The notes beneath the pieces were generated by a model. That model ran no database searches, was not told the DNA's origin, and was given only the letters and a program-made list of their open reading frames with translations. A program made the translations under genes and the position numbers. A stretch of 64,000 bases of DNA, taken from the NCBI RefSeq assembly GCF_000346465.2, contig NC_034015.1, forward strand, positions 11,942,637-12,006,636, written 5' to 3'. The stretch is from Prunus persica (Eukaryota; Streptophyta; Magnoliopsida; Rosales; Rosaceae). How positions within the stretch are numbered: position 1 is the stretch's first letter; each line of letters begins with the position of its first letter. Shown piece by piece: positions 32,535 to 48,874 of this stretch.

Positions 32535-35500
32535 TTAGCTGTGTACTTTGAAGCACTGCAACTTCGGAAACAATTGAAGCAGTTCGTCACGGCTCCGTTT
32601 CTACAAGAGAACAACTATACAATTAGAGAAACTGTTCCAAGTTTTAGTAGCTAAAAGTTTTACTAAATACTAACTAGATCATTACCTTAATTCCAATACA
32701 GCCATTCACGTCAAGAGTTGTAATTGTGTTTGAGCAGGTCCTTGAAAGGGACTCCAGGCATTTATCGGTCACCCCAACTATGCCAAATAAGCTGCATTTT
32801 GTCATTCACAAGTCAGTAAGATCGCTGAATATGCCTGCAGGTTATCATTCAACAGCATGGGAACCATGTAGGTTCACTCACAAGAAGTATCAAACGAAGT
32901 GTTCACTTTTTCAGTTTATGTTGCATATATAGTTTTAAAAAAATTGACACCAGGGATTTGAACATAAATCAAGACATTTCCGTAATGTCCTTTGTTTAAT
33001 TTTTTCTATTGACTTATATGGCACACTGCACAAGCAAGGGCTAGTAAAAAAGTTAAGGAACTAAAGCTCCAATCAATTGCACAAAATCAATGTTGCAGCT
33101 CAATCCAGTGTAGCATGAACATGCTTCTTGGTCTCTACATGTTTTTTTACTAAATAAAGAAGAAGAAAAAAAGCAACAATAGTGACGACTCTTGCAGACC
33201 AGCAACTTAAGGGCATTTTTATAGTCAAAGACATTCAAATATAATAACTGTATAAGTGACCAGAGTTTGATATTTCTCAAGTGAAGAATGCACAGGCCAG
33301 TATCAAGCATTAAGTTCCTTCAAAATTTCTTTCCAAGATTTACCTGAGAAATTCAAGAGATGTGCAACCCTGCGCAACAGCTATGACCCCCACATCAGTG
33401 ATACGTACACACCTATCAGAAGGTAGAGATAGTTTTAAGATTGTAATTAATGTATCTATTTTGCTTCATAAACATGTTAGGAATTCAGAAGCTTCAGTTA
33501 CCATGTCAAATTGAGAGACAGGAGGCTCTTGCATCTAGCTATACAAGACAGCCCTTCATCTGATAGATTCTGAAATGAGATTTACCATAAGTACTTATCA
33601 AGTTATCATCAGTTTGGTAAATGGCTTCTAAAGGGTTACATCAGCATAGCAAAATCTAGTAAATGCTACCTGGCCACCACACAGATCCAAGAATTTAAGA
33701 TGGGAAAGAAGTGATATTCTCTTGTAAGCTTCATCAGTGAAGCTGAGCAAAGGAAATGCAGCCAATCAGAACACAGCAAGAAGAACTTAGTTCAGATTTA
33801 TACAGAGACTCCATCAAGTACCTCGATAGGGCATACAAATTAAGACTATGGAGACATGGGCAATCGTGCAATATCTGCTGCAATCCAGAATCTGTTAACT
33901 TGACACACCTGAGAATAAGAAAATATTATAATCTGTAAGCACCAGAAGGAGGTAATATTTTTTGCACAGGACAATCATCTCACCACTTGACCTTTGTGTA
34001 AAAGGGAAAGTGTATTCAGAGGAGGAACTGAGAATGTCATGTCAATGATCAATTTTTAGACAGGTCATAACCTCGCCACACAATCGGAAAAAAACTACGT
34101 TGTGACATGAAAGCAGATGAAACATTCACAGAATGATCTTTGCTCAAGATGATGTAACAAAGAGCAATATTTCTCACCTGGTCAGGTTCAACAACTCTAA
34201 TTCTGGATAATTCTGAGCCACTAATTGCAAGCTTTTGTCTGAAAGATTCTGCGATTTCCACATCAAAATACTCCATTCAAAGAAAATCCTTCATGATTTA
34301 AATAATACTATGCATGTATGTTTCGTAATGTATAGTTTGCAACAAGCAAAGCAATGAAGTAGGATGGGACCCAGTGACAGATACCTTACAGCCACTGAAA
34401 TTCAGATCAACTATATGTTTGCAGTTCTTCACCAGGTGTGCTATACCTATATCTGTAACCCTGAAACTCAAATGACATTCCAAAATTCATTGAAAATGAA
34501 CAAAGCGTCAACTAGCAATATGATTTGAAATACAAATCAACCTTACACACCTTACATTCCAATAGATAGAAAAGACCTTCAGATTAGGGCAAGCACTGGT
34601 TATAGCTTCAATTCCCTTATCAGAGATCTTCTGGCAGCCATTAAGATTCAAAACCTCCAGGTTTTGAAGAGAATCTAGACACTGTGGAAATGCATAATTT
34701 TCTTTTAAACAATCAAAAGTTGTTCAAAAGCATCTATTTACAAAAAGTATTGTATACTTCACCAAGTACTCATAGAGCTTTTATATGAACTACGGTTAAC
34801 TAAGTCACCTAGATTCTATAGTGCAGAAGAAAAAAAGTAAAATTATAATAACAGAAGATCTACCATGCAGTTATAGAGGTTAGGAAAATCTAGGTCTGAT
34901 AGAGAAATTAGTCTTCTTTCTATTCACAATCTCATGCTACGAAAACATGCCTTGTGCTGTAAAATCTTCAGCTCCACAAACAACAAATAATTTAAAAGAT
35001 AGGGACAGAAGCTTAGTTGATTCTATAATTGGAAATTTGAAACCGTGAATCCTAACCCAAACATAGAGCTAACCTCAACCAAGGGAGGTCCTAACCGTGT
35101 CTCACTTCTCATACCTTATAAATATCAACCAATATATTAGGTAACAATATTTTATGGCTTTTTATAAGAATTTCATGCTATGCTTTCTATGTAACAAGGA
35201 ATACCAATATCAGTGCCAGTGGCCTACATTACAGCCTTATTAAAATCCATTATACTGCATTTATGCTGGAAAATCAACAACATCCCAATGCACCTTGTCA
35301 GGCATTTCTATTACTATTAGTTAAAAGTATAGACACGGTTTAATATGGAATGAAAAAAGAACATTACAATATTTACCTTCCTTCTAATGTTCACAAGCAT
35401 TATTATTAATATTTAATACAGCTGAATTTTCTCACACATCAGAAAATCAATAATGTTATAGTTCTTTGAAATATAAAATTTGACACAAGATCATACTAGA

Positions 35501-36318
35501 ATGTCTTGTTACCTTGTTCTTTATGAGTTCAAGATGCTTGTCTTCAATGTCTTGTGCAAATTCAAGGTTTATCTGCTTCACATGCCGATATCTCGGCTGG
35601 AAACATTTCACCATGAAAACATATCAGTATAACAATGTGTCTATAATCATCCACTAAGAGCATTTCAAATACTAATCCAAGCAAACTCTACATCCCAATC
35701 ATTTCAAAATAACCATTATCACATCATCCAAGAATGAACTTTTTAACTCCTTTATATAACAGTCAAACCCTCATCCGTTTTTATTTTTCAAAACTTGATT
35801 TAGGTACAAAAATACCCACTGTTTTGCCATACATTCAAATTAAAGATCACCCACAGATCATTATTTTAGTTCTTTTAGATAAGGATTACTCATACATCAT
35901 TAAATTCCAGGTATCAAACAAATATAGCATCTTTAACAGTAAATTGTGGTATATCTAACCAATGAAAGAGCAGCTATAAGGCGATTCCCAGCATTATTCA
36001 TCTCACGAAGATCGAGAAGCTGAAACACGAACCAAAACCCATGTCACATAAAAACCATACAACTCAAATACCCATCTGAATCTTCAAATTGAAAGAAGAA
36101 GAAGAAGAAGAAGAAAAAGTTCATATTGAGAAAAAATAAAATAGTACCAGCCAAAGGGAAGGGTAGGAGACGAGAGTTCCATTGAGCCATGGGCTAACTA
36201 GCAAGAGAGAGATAAGGTCTCTCTGAGACAGTCTTGCGCTCACTATCTTCAGAACCTTAGGAATGGTTTCTCTGCTCCAAGTCCCCTCCTCAGCTGCTTC
36301 TACGTCTTCCCCTTCCAT
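32535..36318 (-). CDS. F-box/LRR (RNI-like) protein, orthologue-like to At3g58530
   Basis: Twelve exons from 36318 down: 36148-36318, 35960-36019, 35513-35596, 34551-34681, 34385-34460, 34178-34248, 33822-33908, 33670-33742, 33502-33569, 33344-33412, 32686-32791, 32535-32600; all have GT-AG borders and phases that fit, giving 353 residues. The N terminus (WSRETIPKVLKIVSARLSQR, LISLLLVSPWLNGTL) is a degenerate F-box helix pair. Cys-containing leucine-rich repeats follow (LEVLNLNGCQKISDKGIEAI, NVRVTDIGIAHLVKNC, LLSLNLTWCVRITDVG). It ends KRSRDELLQLFPKLQCFKVHS. F-box proteins of this shape recruit substrates to SCF ubiquitin ligases through SKP1; the substrate is not known. From memory, length equals that of the Arabidopsis protein. 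Confidence 0.95.
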
Positions 36319-37126
36319 TTTTATTCAGAGAGTGAGTTTGGTTCCTGAGTTCGTTGCTTTTTCGCCAAAAACTATTTATATCTACGAAATTAATTATGGG
36401 TATCAGGCTATGATCCGGGCCGGGTTTCCACCGAAAATGAGCCCAATCCGATTATATAGTTCTCTACAGGCTAGCCTCTTGGGTTATGATTTTGATCATA
36501 TGTTTATTAAAATTAATATATATTTACCCCACCATCCTATTTTTTCACTCACTTTATCTTTAAAACTTTAAAGACAAATTTAGCCCTTTGTAAAATGACT
36601 TCTAATGACTTGGAGGAAAAATATTTAATATAAAGATAAAAATTATTAACATAAATGTAATATTCATATATATATATATATAAAGTAAAACACAAAGAAT
36701 AGTAAAACATTCAAAATATTAGAAAATGCTCTTAATTAATACAAACATTAAGAATTGAAATTATTAATTAAATGAGAATAATATGGTAAATGTAATATAT
36801 AGACGGTTTAGATCATTGAAATAAAACACTTGGTGGGTTCTATAAGGGTGTCCCTTAAATAAGCTTATTTGAGGGAACTGAAGCCCTCAATATAAGGAGA
36901 TTTTGGGTGAGGGATTTTGGTTTATAAAAAATTAATTTTAAAAATAAAACTAAAATGGTTTTACGTCAATGACTATTACTCTGTCTCTACTTTGTTGGTA
37001 GATGTCATGAGTTCAAATCTCACAAATCACAGTTACTAAAAGCATCACAAACCAAAATTATTTTATAGCAAATTTTTGTAACATTTAGCTAGAAAAGGGA
37101 ACCCTTTGATATGATTTTATAAAAAG
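36319..37126. other. upstream region of the F-box gene with MITE remnant
   Basis: At about 36800-36893, 'gacggtttagatcattgaaa' and 'cccttaaataagcttatttgaggga' resemble one end of the MITE at 7099-7500. At 36960-37050 'gatgtcatgagttcaaatctc' resembles a SINE B box. (TA)n at 36668-36684. Confidence 0.45.
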
Positions 37127-37132
37127 CAAAGC

Positions 37133-37456
37133 GCCCATTTGATAACCATTTTAATTTTAGTTTTTAGTGTTTAGCTTTTATTTTTTGTGCTAGAAGAAAA
37201 TGAGAGTGAAAATGAGAATGAGGAAGAGATTGAGAGAAAGGATGAGAGGGGAGGATGGCATGAAAGAGTAACAAAGGTAAAACAATTTCAAATAGATTTC
37301 GTTTTAGTTTTGTTTACACTTTTGTTACTCCTCCCTCCCATCCTCCCCTCTCATCTCTTCCCTCTCAATCTCATCTCCACTCTCATTCTCTCTCTTTTTT
37401 CTTTAGCACAAAAAATGAAAACAAAAAACTTAAATTAAAATAGTTATCAAACGGCC
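37133..37456. mobile_element. hairpin MITE with about 130-bp terminal inverted repeats
   Basis: The ends GCCCATTTGATAAC and, inverted, gttatcaaacggcc begin long inverted arms. The left arm's 'gagagtgaaaatgagaatga' and 'gatgagaggggaggatgg' return inverted on the right. Flanking 'caaagc' (37127-37132 and 37457-37462) may be the target duplication. The 83-codon frame across it comes from the arms only. Confidence 0.8.
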
Positions 37457-37462
37457 CAAAGC

Positions 37463-39753
37463 TTTTATTTCCATAACAAGGGGCCCTAGATGAAGAAAAA
37501 AGAGAAAATCACATTGCATGGCCAGCTTATTATTACCTTCCTGTTGCTGGCCTGGGATACCAGAAGTACGTACTCTCACTACAACTATTTCTCATTTTCA
37601 GAGCCTCAACTAGCGCTAGCTAGCTAAGCTAGTCACCTATTTAAAAGGGTACTGGATTTTCCATATCCATGAAGGAAAATAACAAGCGAAGCGACCCAAA
37701 GGCAAACATCCCCCTTTAGCTAACTGTCCTTTTTCTTGTTTTTATACGTAACAGATAGCTAGCTAGATAGCATTATGCCGACATTAATGTTCTTTCATTT
37801 GAGCTGACTTGCTTGCATATATGTTTTTAATTAGAGGTTTTTGTTTTGGTCGATCGTGGTTTCGTTAATAATACACTTAATTAACAAAACCAGGAAAACT
37901 GCATGCTTCTCTGCTGTGTGGAGAGAAAAAACGACACACAGAGTGATAGAGTTTTTGATATTAAGTAGTTTTACTACAGGAGTATTGACTTTTCGTTGTT
38001 AATTGCTAAGCAAATTGCTATCTCTATATATTTATAAGCTAACGGCTCTTAGAATAGAGGTGTTTAATTCGATAAAAAATTGATATCGGTAACAATTCGA
38101 AAATATTTATGGTAATTGTAAAGTCTACAAGCATTTTTTACGATGTTTATAGCATAAATAGTTAAGTGCTTTTTGAGTTATAGAATTAGAGCTTGTTCAG
38201 GAGAAATTTTGGGATGATCAAAATTACTTGTGGGAGGAAGCATTTTCCACGTGCTTCTCATTTGAATTACTTATCTAAAATCACTCTCAAATAAACTCTT
38301 ACTTTTTTGTGTTTTTTAAAGAAGAAACGAACCGACCAAGGAGTTTACCTCAGTACCGAGGTCCCTCCCCCTTTCCCCCCTTGGTCACCTGTTCGAATCC
38401 TGGGATAAGTGCCTACCCCCCCTCCCCCAAATGCAATGTATCTATCGCTAACTCTAAATAAATAATAAATAATAATAAAAAAGAAACGAACCCACCTACG
38501 AGCAAAAGTGCTTTTCCCAATTTTGCAGGTCCCCTCCTGCATGGAGGTCCCCATGCCCCTATCTGGGTCTCTCGCATGCAAATTCAACTTGGGTTGGTAT
38601 ATATCACATCACATCAGAAATATATACAGGCTTAACTGAGATATGATGTAACTATCGGACGGACAATAATACAGCTCGTACCACCAGATGTACGTACAAG
38701 ATTAGGTTGACAGGAACAGTAGAGTAAAATTTATATCCCAAGTTTTTGTATATATAAGTTGAACGCACAGGGCAGATTAAGAATTCAGGTGAAGGAAACT
38801 GCGCCAAGGAGCATGGAGATTACATGAGAGAGGCAACAACATTTTTGTGGCATACATGGGGAAGTCCAGGCAAACATATTTTCCTAAGTCTTTTCTGTTT
38901 TTTTTTTTTTTAAATTGTTTTGTTTATACGCTTAAGTTTGCTGGGAAACTTAGGCCTATGAATGTGTAATTGTCTACGTGTATGTATTATTAGTTTTAGT
39001 CTCAATGTTGAAAGATGTCCAAAGTTCGAATTCCTCCGAATTCTCTATAATAACTAGCTATATAACCTAAGTTGCCCATGAGTATATCATTGGAGCCTTC
39101 CTCCCCCTTCTTGGCTCAAACTTAACGGTTGTATGGAGGACTGGTGGTGCTAATTGCACCCACCATAAAATAAGTGGAGGAAAGTTTCACCTTAATTTGA
39201 TGCTAATTGCACCCACCATAATAAGATCATGTGAATGTTTGAGGACTTGCACTTTCAGAAATCGAATCTGATCATACAATTTAATCATCAAGACAGAGGT
39301 AATTTAGTGCACGGACGTCTTCAGAATAGGAAGCAATTGTTTTAAAACATCCTCTCTTTGCTTTTCTTCTTGTATGCATTCAATTTTTGAAGCAGAGAAA
39401 GAAATAAGAGAAATGAGTGCAAATGGATAACAGAGAGTGAAAATTGTCTTCCTTATTTTAAGTTCATCGAGGCTAAAATCGTGATGAAAAAGAGAAAAAA
39501 CAAAAAGTCATCATTCAGTGTCGGATTTATGAATTTTTCAAAGGTCAACATGTAAAAGGTTAAAAAATATCCATATAAAATATACCCATAAAAATGAAAC
39601 GATAATGTTATAATTCATAATTAGTAGAAAAAACCAAATTACAATTGTCCACGACAAGTTTTCATATCATGAAAACGTCGCATTATAGTTTCATTATCAA
39701 TATAAGCAAAACACATATTTCTCAATATAAACAAGTAAACTATCACTTAACCA
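37463..39753. other. intergenic, repeats only
   Basis: No gene is recognised. 38345-38410 contains 'ggtcacctgttcgaatcctggg', a tRNA B box-like block, and 38990-39045 'gatgtccaaagttcgaattcc', another; both are probably old SINEs. A 20-bp word 'tgctaattgcacccaccata' occurs twice (about 39149 and 39202). Confidence 0.45.
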
Positions 39754-39936
39754 TTAATCTCCCATTTGATTGCGAAGTAGACCTTTCACAATATTCATAG
39801 TGGAAAATGCTCTCTTTGTTGAAGCAATTGCAACCGGTAAAGTTAAGGCTAATGTCACAAACAAATACACATAATTAAATGTTCTATGCATCCCTTTCTC
39901 CACCATTTTTCTTGCAAGACTACTCACCACTTGCAA
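39754..39936 (-). pseudogene. hAT transposase C-terminal dimerisation fragment
   Basis: The minus frame reads FVTLALTLPVAIASTKRAFS then MNIVKGLLRNQMGD. This is the hAT family dimerisation motif (LPVxxASxERAFSxMxxVKxxLRNxMGD). Only this end is clear; the sequence 5' of it (to about 40090) is frameshifted. It is close to, but outside, the hAT MITE at 40567. Confidence 0.85.
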
Positions 39937-40566
39937 TTGAGAAAAATCGTCACTCGTACACGTATGATGAATATAAACCCCTTAAGTTGACAAGGACCCT
40001 TTTGTAGATCGAACTTCATTTCGAATGTTAAGGATCATATAGAATCCAACATTTGAGGTTGAAGTCCAAAGTCTACAGAAAGATTAACCAAGACTTCTTG
40101 CAACTCACTATATTTCAAACTACCCACATTTTCCAAACTAGTGAGAACTTTATTTTAAAGTATTGTTCCATAAAGATATTGTTAAAAATAACCAATCAAA
40201 CATCAACAACCAATCCACCATATTTATCATATTTATCAATCCAATTATATCAAAACTAACAAAAGCTCAACAACGAACACAAAAGCTAATCCAATTTATC
40301 AAGATACAATCTAATTAAAGCATACAAACTAACATATTTTATTTAATAAAAAAAACCCTAATTTATTCAAACAAACCAAAATAAAACATCAACAACAACT
40401 AATTAAAAAAACATATAAGAATCTTTAAGGATAAAAAGATTAGAAATTATGATAACATACTTTCAAATTTGAGGGACAAATCCAACTTTCAAACCAAATT
40501 GAATTTGAGGGTGACTTTTTTGTTTTGCTGCCACCGCTAGATGGGGATGTTGCCAACGCCAGAGGG

Positions 40567-41287
40567 TAGGGGTGGGTATTTGAACTAGTGAATTGAGTAG
40601 AAAAAAAAATCAGAAAAAATCATATTGACTAAAAAAAGTCAACCTATGCTCAAAAATCGAACCGGACTGCTTTGGATCAGTTCCCGTCTGGGTTCTTGTA
40701 TTAAAAAACTGGTATAAATTGGACCGGACAAGTTATGCTAAGTTTACTTATTCATTTATATCCAAAATTATTAGTAAGCCTAATCAATATTCAAATAACA
40801 TTAGTAACTCCAAGTAATATCTAGATATTTTTGCCTAATTAATACTCAAAAGTCTTAGTTCCAATTTATATCTAGCTAAATATATACTCTAGCTCAATTT
40901 CTTTTTCTTTTCAATGAACCATATTTGTTCTTGTTGCGCTTCCATCTTTCTCTCTTTTCCACCTATTTCTTTCTATTTCTCTTTCTATTTATCTCTTGAC
41001 CTCTTTCTCTCTTCTACCTATTTCTCTTTTATTTTATCTCTTCTACCTCTTTTCCTCTTATTTTATCCATTGTACATATTTTTCTATACATCATGTTTCT
41101 CTCTTATTCACATTTTTATCTTTTTAAACTAGAAATCAGGCTGAACCAAACCAAAGCCACATATGTCCGATTTGATTCGGTTCTTATAGACACTTTCTAT
41201 AAAAACAGAATCAGACCGTGTGTAAGTTTCGATTTCAATTCAAATTTGAGGAGAAAATCGAATCGAACCGAACCATATCTACCCCTA
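40567..41287. mobile_element. non-autonomous hAT element, 721 bp
   Basis: Ends TAGGGGTGGGTAT and, inverted, atatctaccccta are flanked by a perfect 8-bp target duplication CCAGAGGG (40559-40566 and 41288-41295), which is diagnostic of hAT transposition. Internal sequence includes 'aaccggac' and 'aatcgaaccgaacc' words and no transposase. Movement may have used a hAT transposase related to the fragment at 39754. Confidence 0.9.
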
Positions 41288-41295
41288 CCAGAGGG

Positions 41296-41992
41296 TGGTT
41301 GGGGTGGGGAAGTCATCAGATTGGGTGAAGGTTGGGTGGAATTAGGGGTTGGAGTTGGGGATTTACAGTTTGAATGTGAGAATTAAGTTAGAACTAACAT
41401 ATTGATGCCCCTGTTTATTTATATATATATTTTTTAACATAAGCAAGAAAAAAAAAACTTAAATAGAACGACGTCGTTGACGCTCAGGAAAAAAGAAAAA
41501 ATAAGGGAGAAGGGGAGCGCATTGCGCGCGCAAGCAACACTCGATAGTCTGTGCTGCAGCATGTCATCAAACATGTTGCATGGGTTAATTTCCCCTCATA
41601 TGATGGATTCCAGCGTTGCCAGGGTCAATTGACCACGCTTGTTCCTTTGTGGATCTGACACTGCCACCATCGTCATTATTATTAGAGGAAACAAAAAAAA
41701 TTCAATGGGTCTTAACCGAAAAAAAATAGAAGAAAAAAAGAAGTTACCGTTGTTTTGTTGATAAATTTACACATAGAAGGTGCTTCTCCTGCATAACTTT
41801 CAAGTGTTTTTTCAAGTAACATTTGAATTTTTAATATAAAATGCTTATAATTTTTTTTATTTTTAAAAACACAATAATAGCATGAGTAAAAGTGAATAAA
41901 ACTCAAGAAACCCCAAAATGAAAACTTTCCTGGGCATTGCTCACACTCTCAGTCTCACACCAATAGCGGAAAACCCCAAATAAAACCCATAA
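41296..41992. other. upstream region of the PORR gene
   Basis: Contains (TA)n at 41418-41430 and purine-rich tracts, with no recognised gene. The last 60 bp ('cacactctcagtctcacacc') look like a normal plant 5' leader. Confidence 0.4.
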
Positions 41993-43276
41993 ATGAGTAC
42001 TTTCCTCTTCTCTCTCCTAAAACCCCACACCACCTCTGAACCCACCAAGCTTCTTCTACATCACCACCACCAATGGCGCGGCATAGCCAAGGTCCGCCTG
42101 AAATGGGTCAAGAATCGGAGCTTAGACCACATCATCGACACCGAGACCGATCTCAAAGCTGCTTGCCTCCTCAAAGACGCCATCAAGCGCTCGCCAACTG
42201 GCTTCCTTACCGCCAAGTCCTTCGCCGATTGGCAAAAGCTTCTCGGCCTAACTGTCCCAGTTCTTCGCTTCATGCGCAGGTACCCTACTCTTTTTCAAGA
42301 ATTTCCACATGCCCGCTATGCCAGTTTGCCCTGTTTTAAGTTAACAGACACTGCACTATTGTTAGACTCACAAGAACAGAGTATACACCAAACCCACGAG
42401 AGTGATACTGTGGAGAGGCTTTGTAGAGTGCTTATGATGACAAAAAGTAAAACTATACCGCTCCAATCTTTGTATCCCTTGAAATGGGATCTGGGTTTGC
42501 CTGATGGTTTTGAGAAAGTGTTGGTTCCAAAATACCCTGATTGTTTTAGAATCATTAAGGCCTCAAATGGGATTGGTTGCTTGAAGGTCATACAATGGCC
42601 CAAGGAGTATGCGGTGTCGGAATTGCAGAGGAGTAAAGAGGGTGGTGATTTAGGGGATGAGTATAGACAATTCAAGAGGGGGCAGACTGTGTTGGCATTC
42701 CCGATGAATTTTCCAAAGGGTTATGGAGGGCAGAAGAAGGTTAGGGTATGGATGGAGGAGTTTCAAAAGTTACCATACATTTCGCCCTATGAGGATTCTA
42801 GGCATATTGATCCTAATAGTGATCTTATGGAGAAAAGGGTTGTTGGAGTTTTGCATGAGTTATTGAGCTTGACTCTTCATAAGAAGACCAAGAGGAACTA
42901 CTTGAGAAGCTTGAGAGAGGAACTAAATCTTCCTCATAAATTTACGAGAATTTTCACAAGGTATCCGGGGATTTTCTACCTCTCATTGAAATGTAAAACA
43001 ACCACTGTTGCTCTCAGGGAAGGGTACCAGAGAGGGAAATTAGTGAACTGGCATCCCCTCACACGCGTGAGAGAGAAGTTTTATCATGTCATGAGAACAG
43101 GGCTTCTTTATCGCAGTAAAGGTGTGCACTTGCTATCCCCGCAAGAGATTTTACTTAACAGTGTGGAGAGTGAAAGTGGGCCGGAAGAATCTGAAGAGGA
43201 CGAGGTTGGGACAGGTGATGAATGCTATGAGGATGAAATGTCAAATTTGGATTCGGAAGGGTCTGATGAAGATTAA
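41993..43276 (+). CDS. PORR-domain protein, organellar RNA recognition / group II intron splicing (WTF9-like)
   Basis: A single-exon frame of 427 residues. The first 30 residues are Ser/Thr/His/Leu-rich and lack acidic residues (MSTFLFSLLKPHTTSEPTKL), as in a mitochondrial or chloroplast transit peptide. From about 33 (VRLKWVKNRSLDHIIDTETD) the PORR domain runs to about 370, with the family landmarks LLGLTVPVLRFMRRYPTLF, PLKWDLGLPDGFEKVLVPKY and FTRYPGIFYLSLKCKTTTVA. The C terminus (395-427) is Glu/Asp-rich. Family members (WTF1, WTF9, RPD1) bind organelle group II introns and help splicing; the exact target is unknown. No intron is needed and the frame is intact. It lies between the F-box and RH11-like genes as in the Arabidopsis block. 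Confidence 0.93.
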   Translation: MSTFLFSLLKPHTTSEPTKLLLHHHHQWRGIAKVRLKWVKNRSLDHIIDTETDLKAACLLKDAIKRSPTGFLTAKSFADWQKLLGLTVPVLRFMRRYPTLFQEFPHARYASLPCFKLTDTALLLDSQEQSIHQTHESDTVERLCRVLMMTKSKTIPLQSLYPLKWDLGLPDGFEKVLVPKYPDCFRIIKASNGIGCLKVIQWPKEYAVSELQRSKEGGDLGDEYRQFKRGQTVLAFPMNFPKGYGGQKKVRVWMEEFQKLPYISPYEDSRHIDPNSDLMEKRVVGVLHELLSLTLHKKTKRNYLRSLREELNLPHKFTRIFTRYPGIFYLSLKCKTTTVALREGYQRGKLVNWHPLTRVREKFYHVMRTGLLYRSKGVHLLSPQEILLNSVESESGPEESEEDEVGTGDECYEDEMSNLDSEGSDED

Positions 43277-44175
43277 TGTTTGTATCAGAGAACTTCAACA
43301 TTTTGCTTGAATTGGATAGAAGCCATTATTGACTTTCAAGTAAGAAATTCTGAACAAAAGTTCCCTCTATAGAGTTTTCTTGTTTATGGGTAAGAGAGAA
43401 GATCATTTTCATATTTTATTGTATTATCTTTGTGCTAACGATGTTTGTTTTGTGGGCTCGCTGCTGATGCAGTGGAATCTACTGAAGTTGATTAAATTTT
43501 GTTGCACAAAAATTGATAGGGAGTTTAACATTTAGGTTATTCAGATTAGTTGAAAATTCAAGGTTAACTTCCATGCCTTCAGACTTTATAAGTTCACATT
43601 CTGTTGATTTTTCTTGTAAGTAAAATGGAGATGTCAAAGAATCCATGTTTTGTTCAAAAAGCTTTTTGTTTGCTGAATTTATAATTCATTTCTAGATTCA
43701 AACATTTTAAATTGCATCCCAGTTTTGGATCTGGGAACTTATGAACCAATGAATTGAAATGATTACCGGATTATGGAAACAATAGCAGGGGAAGTGGCCC
43801 TAATTTAATCTGAAGATTTTTCCTTGGAATTTTGTTCCGCTTCCTGTTGCCACACCTTTGTGCTGCCACTTTGATACGTGGTCTCTTATCATGTTTTGAG
43901 TGCTGGTTGGCAACATGTTATTCAAATAGTTCAAAGTGATCTAGTTCCCCAGTGTGCAGAGACTTGCTATGTTGTGCTGGATCCAGGATTCCCAGTGTTG
44001 TATATTGAAATTTCCTCCTGAGCATTCAAGACTTCGCACCAACTTGTAGATTTGGGGTTTCGTTATTTGGGATAAAACCACAAAATCACTAAATTTCATT
44101 ATTGTCAAGATAGATATAATGATATTTCTTTATTTTTCCCCCTTGATGTGTACTTGTCCTGTGTTTCGTTACATC

Positions 44176-44209
<34 letters not shown>

Positions 44210-45252
44210 TACAAGTGTGTTAATACGTCAAAATTAGTCATAAAGAATTTGCTCCAGAATGTATATAAAGAAGGAACCATTGCTTTTGGTGAGAGTTGGC
44301 TTGCTTAATTCTCGCTTTACGATTGCAAACTTTGCTTGTGAATGATAAATTGGACATGTTGGAATCTTAAACTAGACTGAATGATTGTCCGCATGAATAA
44401 TTGCTTCTCCTTTTACATGAAAACAATCCTAAGCGTTTCAACATGTTTGTAATCTTGACCTAGACTGAATGATATTTTGTTTCAGCCCTTCAAGTAGTGG
44501 CCTTCTCAGGTGAACCAATAAGGCCAAGCAGCATTTCAAGTTAACACGAAGATGATGGTCCAAGGGTGTAGGATGACTTCTCTTCACAGTGAAATCTCCG
44601 AAAATCTTCCAAATAGTGGACATGAAATGCAATGACCAAGGCACCTAATTGAATTGATGTAACAGCAGAGAATGAAGTTGTAAAGTATTTTCACAGAGAA
44701 AACACTACTGGATTCGATAGGGGCTATATAATTCCAAACAAACAGCAGATCTGCTTGTACCATTTAGGTCAAGGGCAACAATGTAACAAATTCTGAGTCC
44801 CAATTTTGAACAAAGAAATTTTTCAGGGAAAGTTTGGTGCATAATAAATAGTTCGATTCCTTTGATCAGCGTTATTGCCATTGCCTTGTTCATGAGATAA
44901 ATGTTGGTACATTTTCTGCTGTATTTTGCTCTGATTAAGTTATGTTTCAAATAGTTTAAGATTCACCGCCGTGGGAGAGGTATTGCAGAGCGCAAGGCTC
45001 ATCCATGGCATTGTAATCTTTAATTAAAAAGGGGACCAAAACAATTACAGGGGGCCAAACTAAATGTATTATTCACATTAACCACCCCACTAATAAAAGT
45101 AATCTCCTATTATTCACCAGAGCAGTTACCACATCAGAACCACTAACTCAACAACACAGAAAGAAAAAGGAAACAGAACATATGATTCATGAATTTCGAA
45201 GAAAATTAATGTTTTATATACTCGAGTTAAAAAGGACAGGAATTATGGAACA
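43277..45252. other. intergenic between PORR gene and RH11-like gene (convergent 3' ends)
   Basis: Both flanking genes end here. (GA)n at 44178-44206. No further coding sequence is recognised; small minus frames at 44438-44950 show no domain and may be part of RH11-like 3' UTR or chance. Confidence 0.5.

Positions 45253-48874
<3,622 letters not shown>

Noticed and set aside
37187..37438. 83-codon frame, Glu/Arg-rich then hydrophobic
   Set aside because: It is made entirely of the inverted arms of a hairpin MITE.
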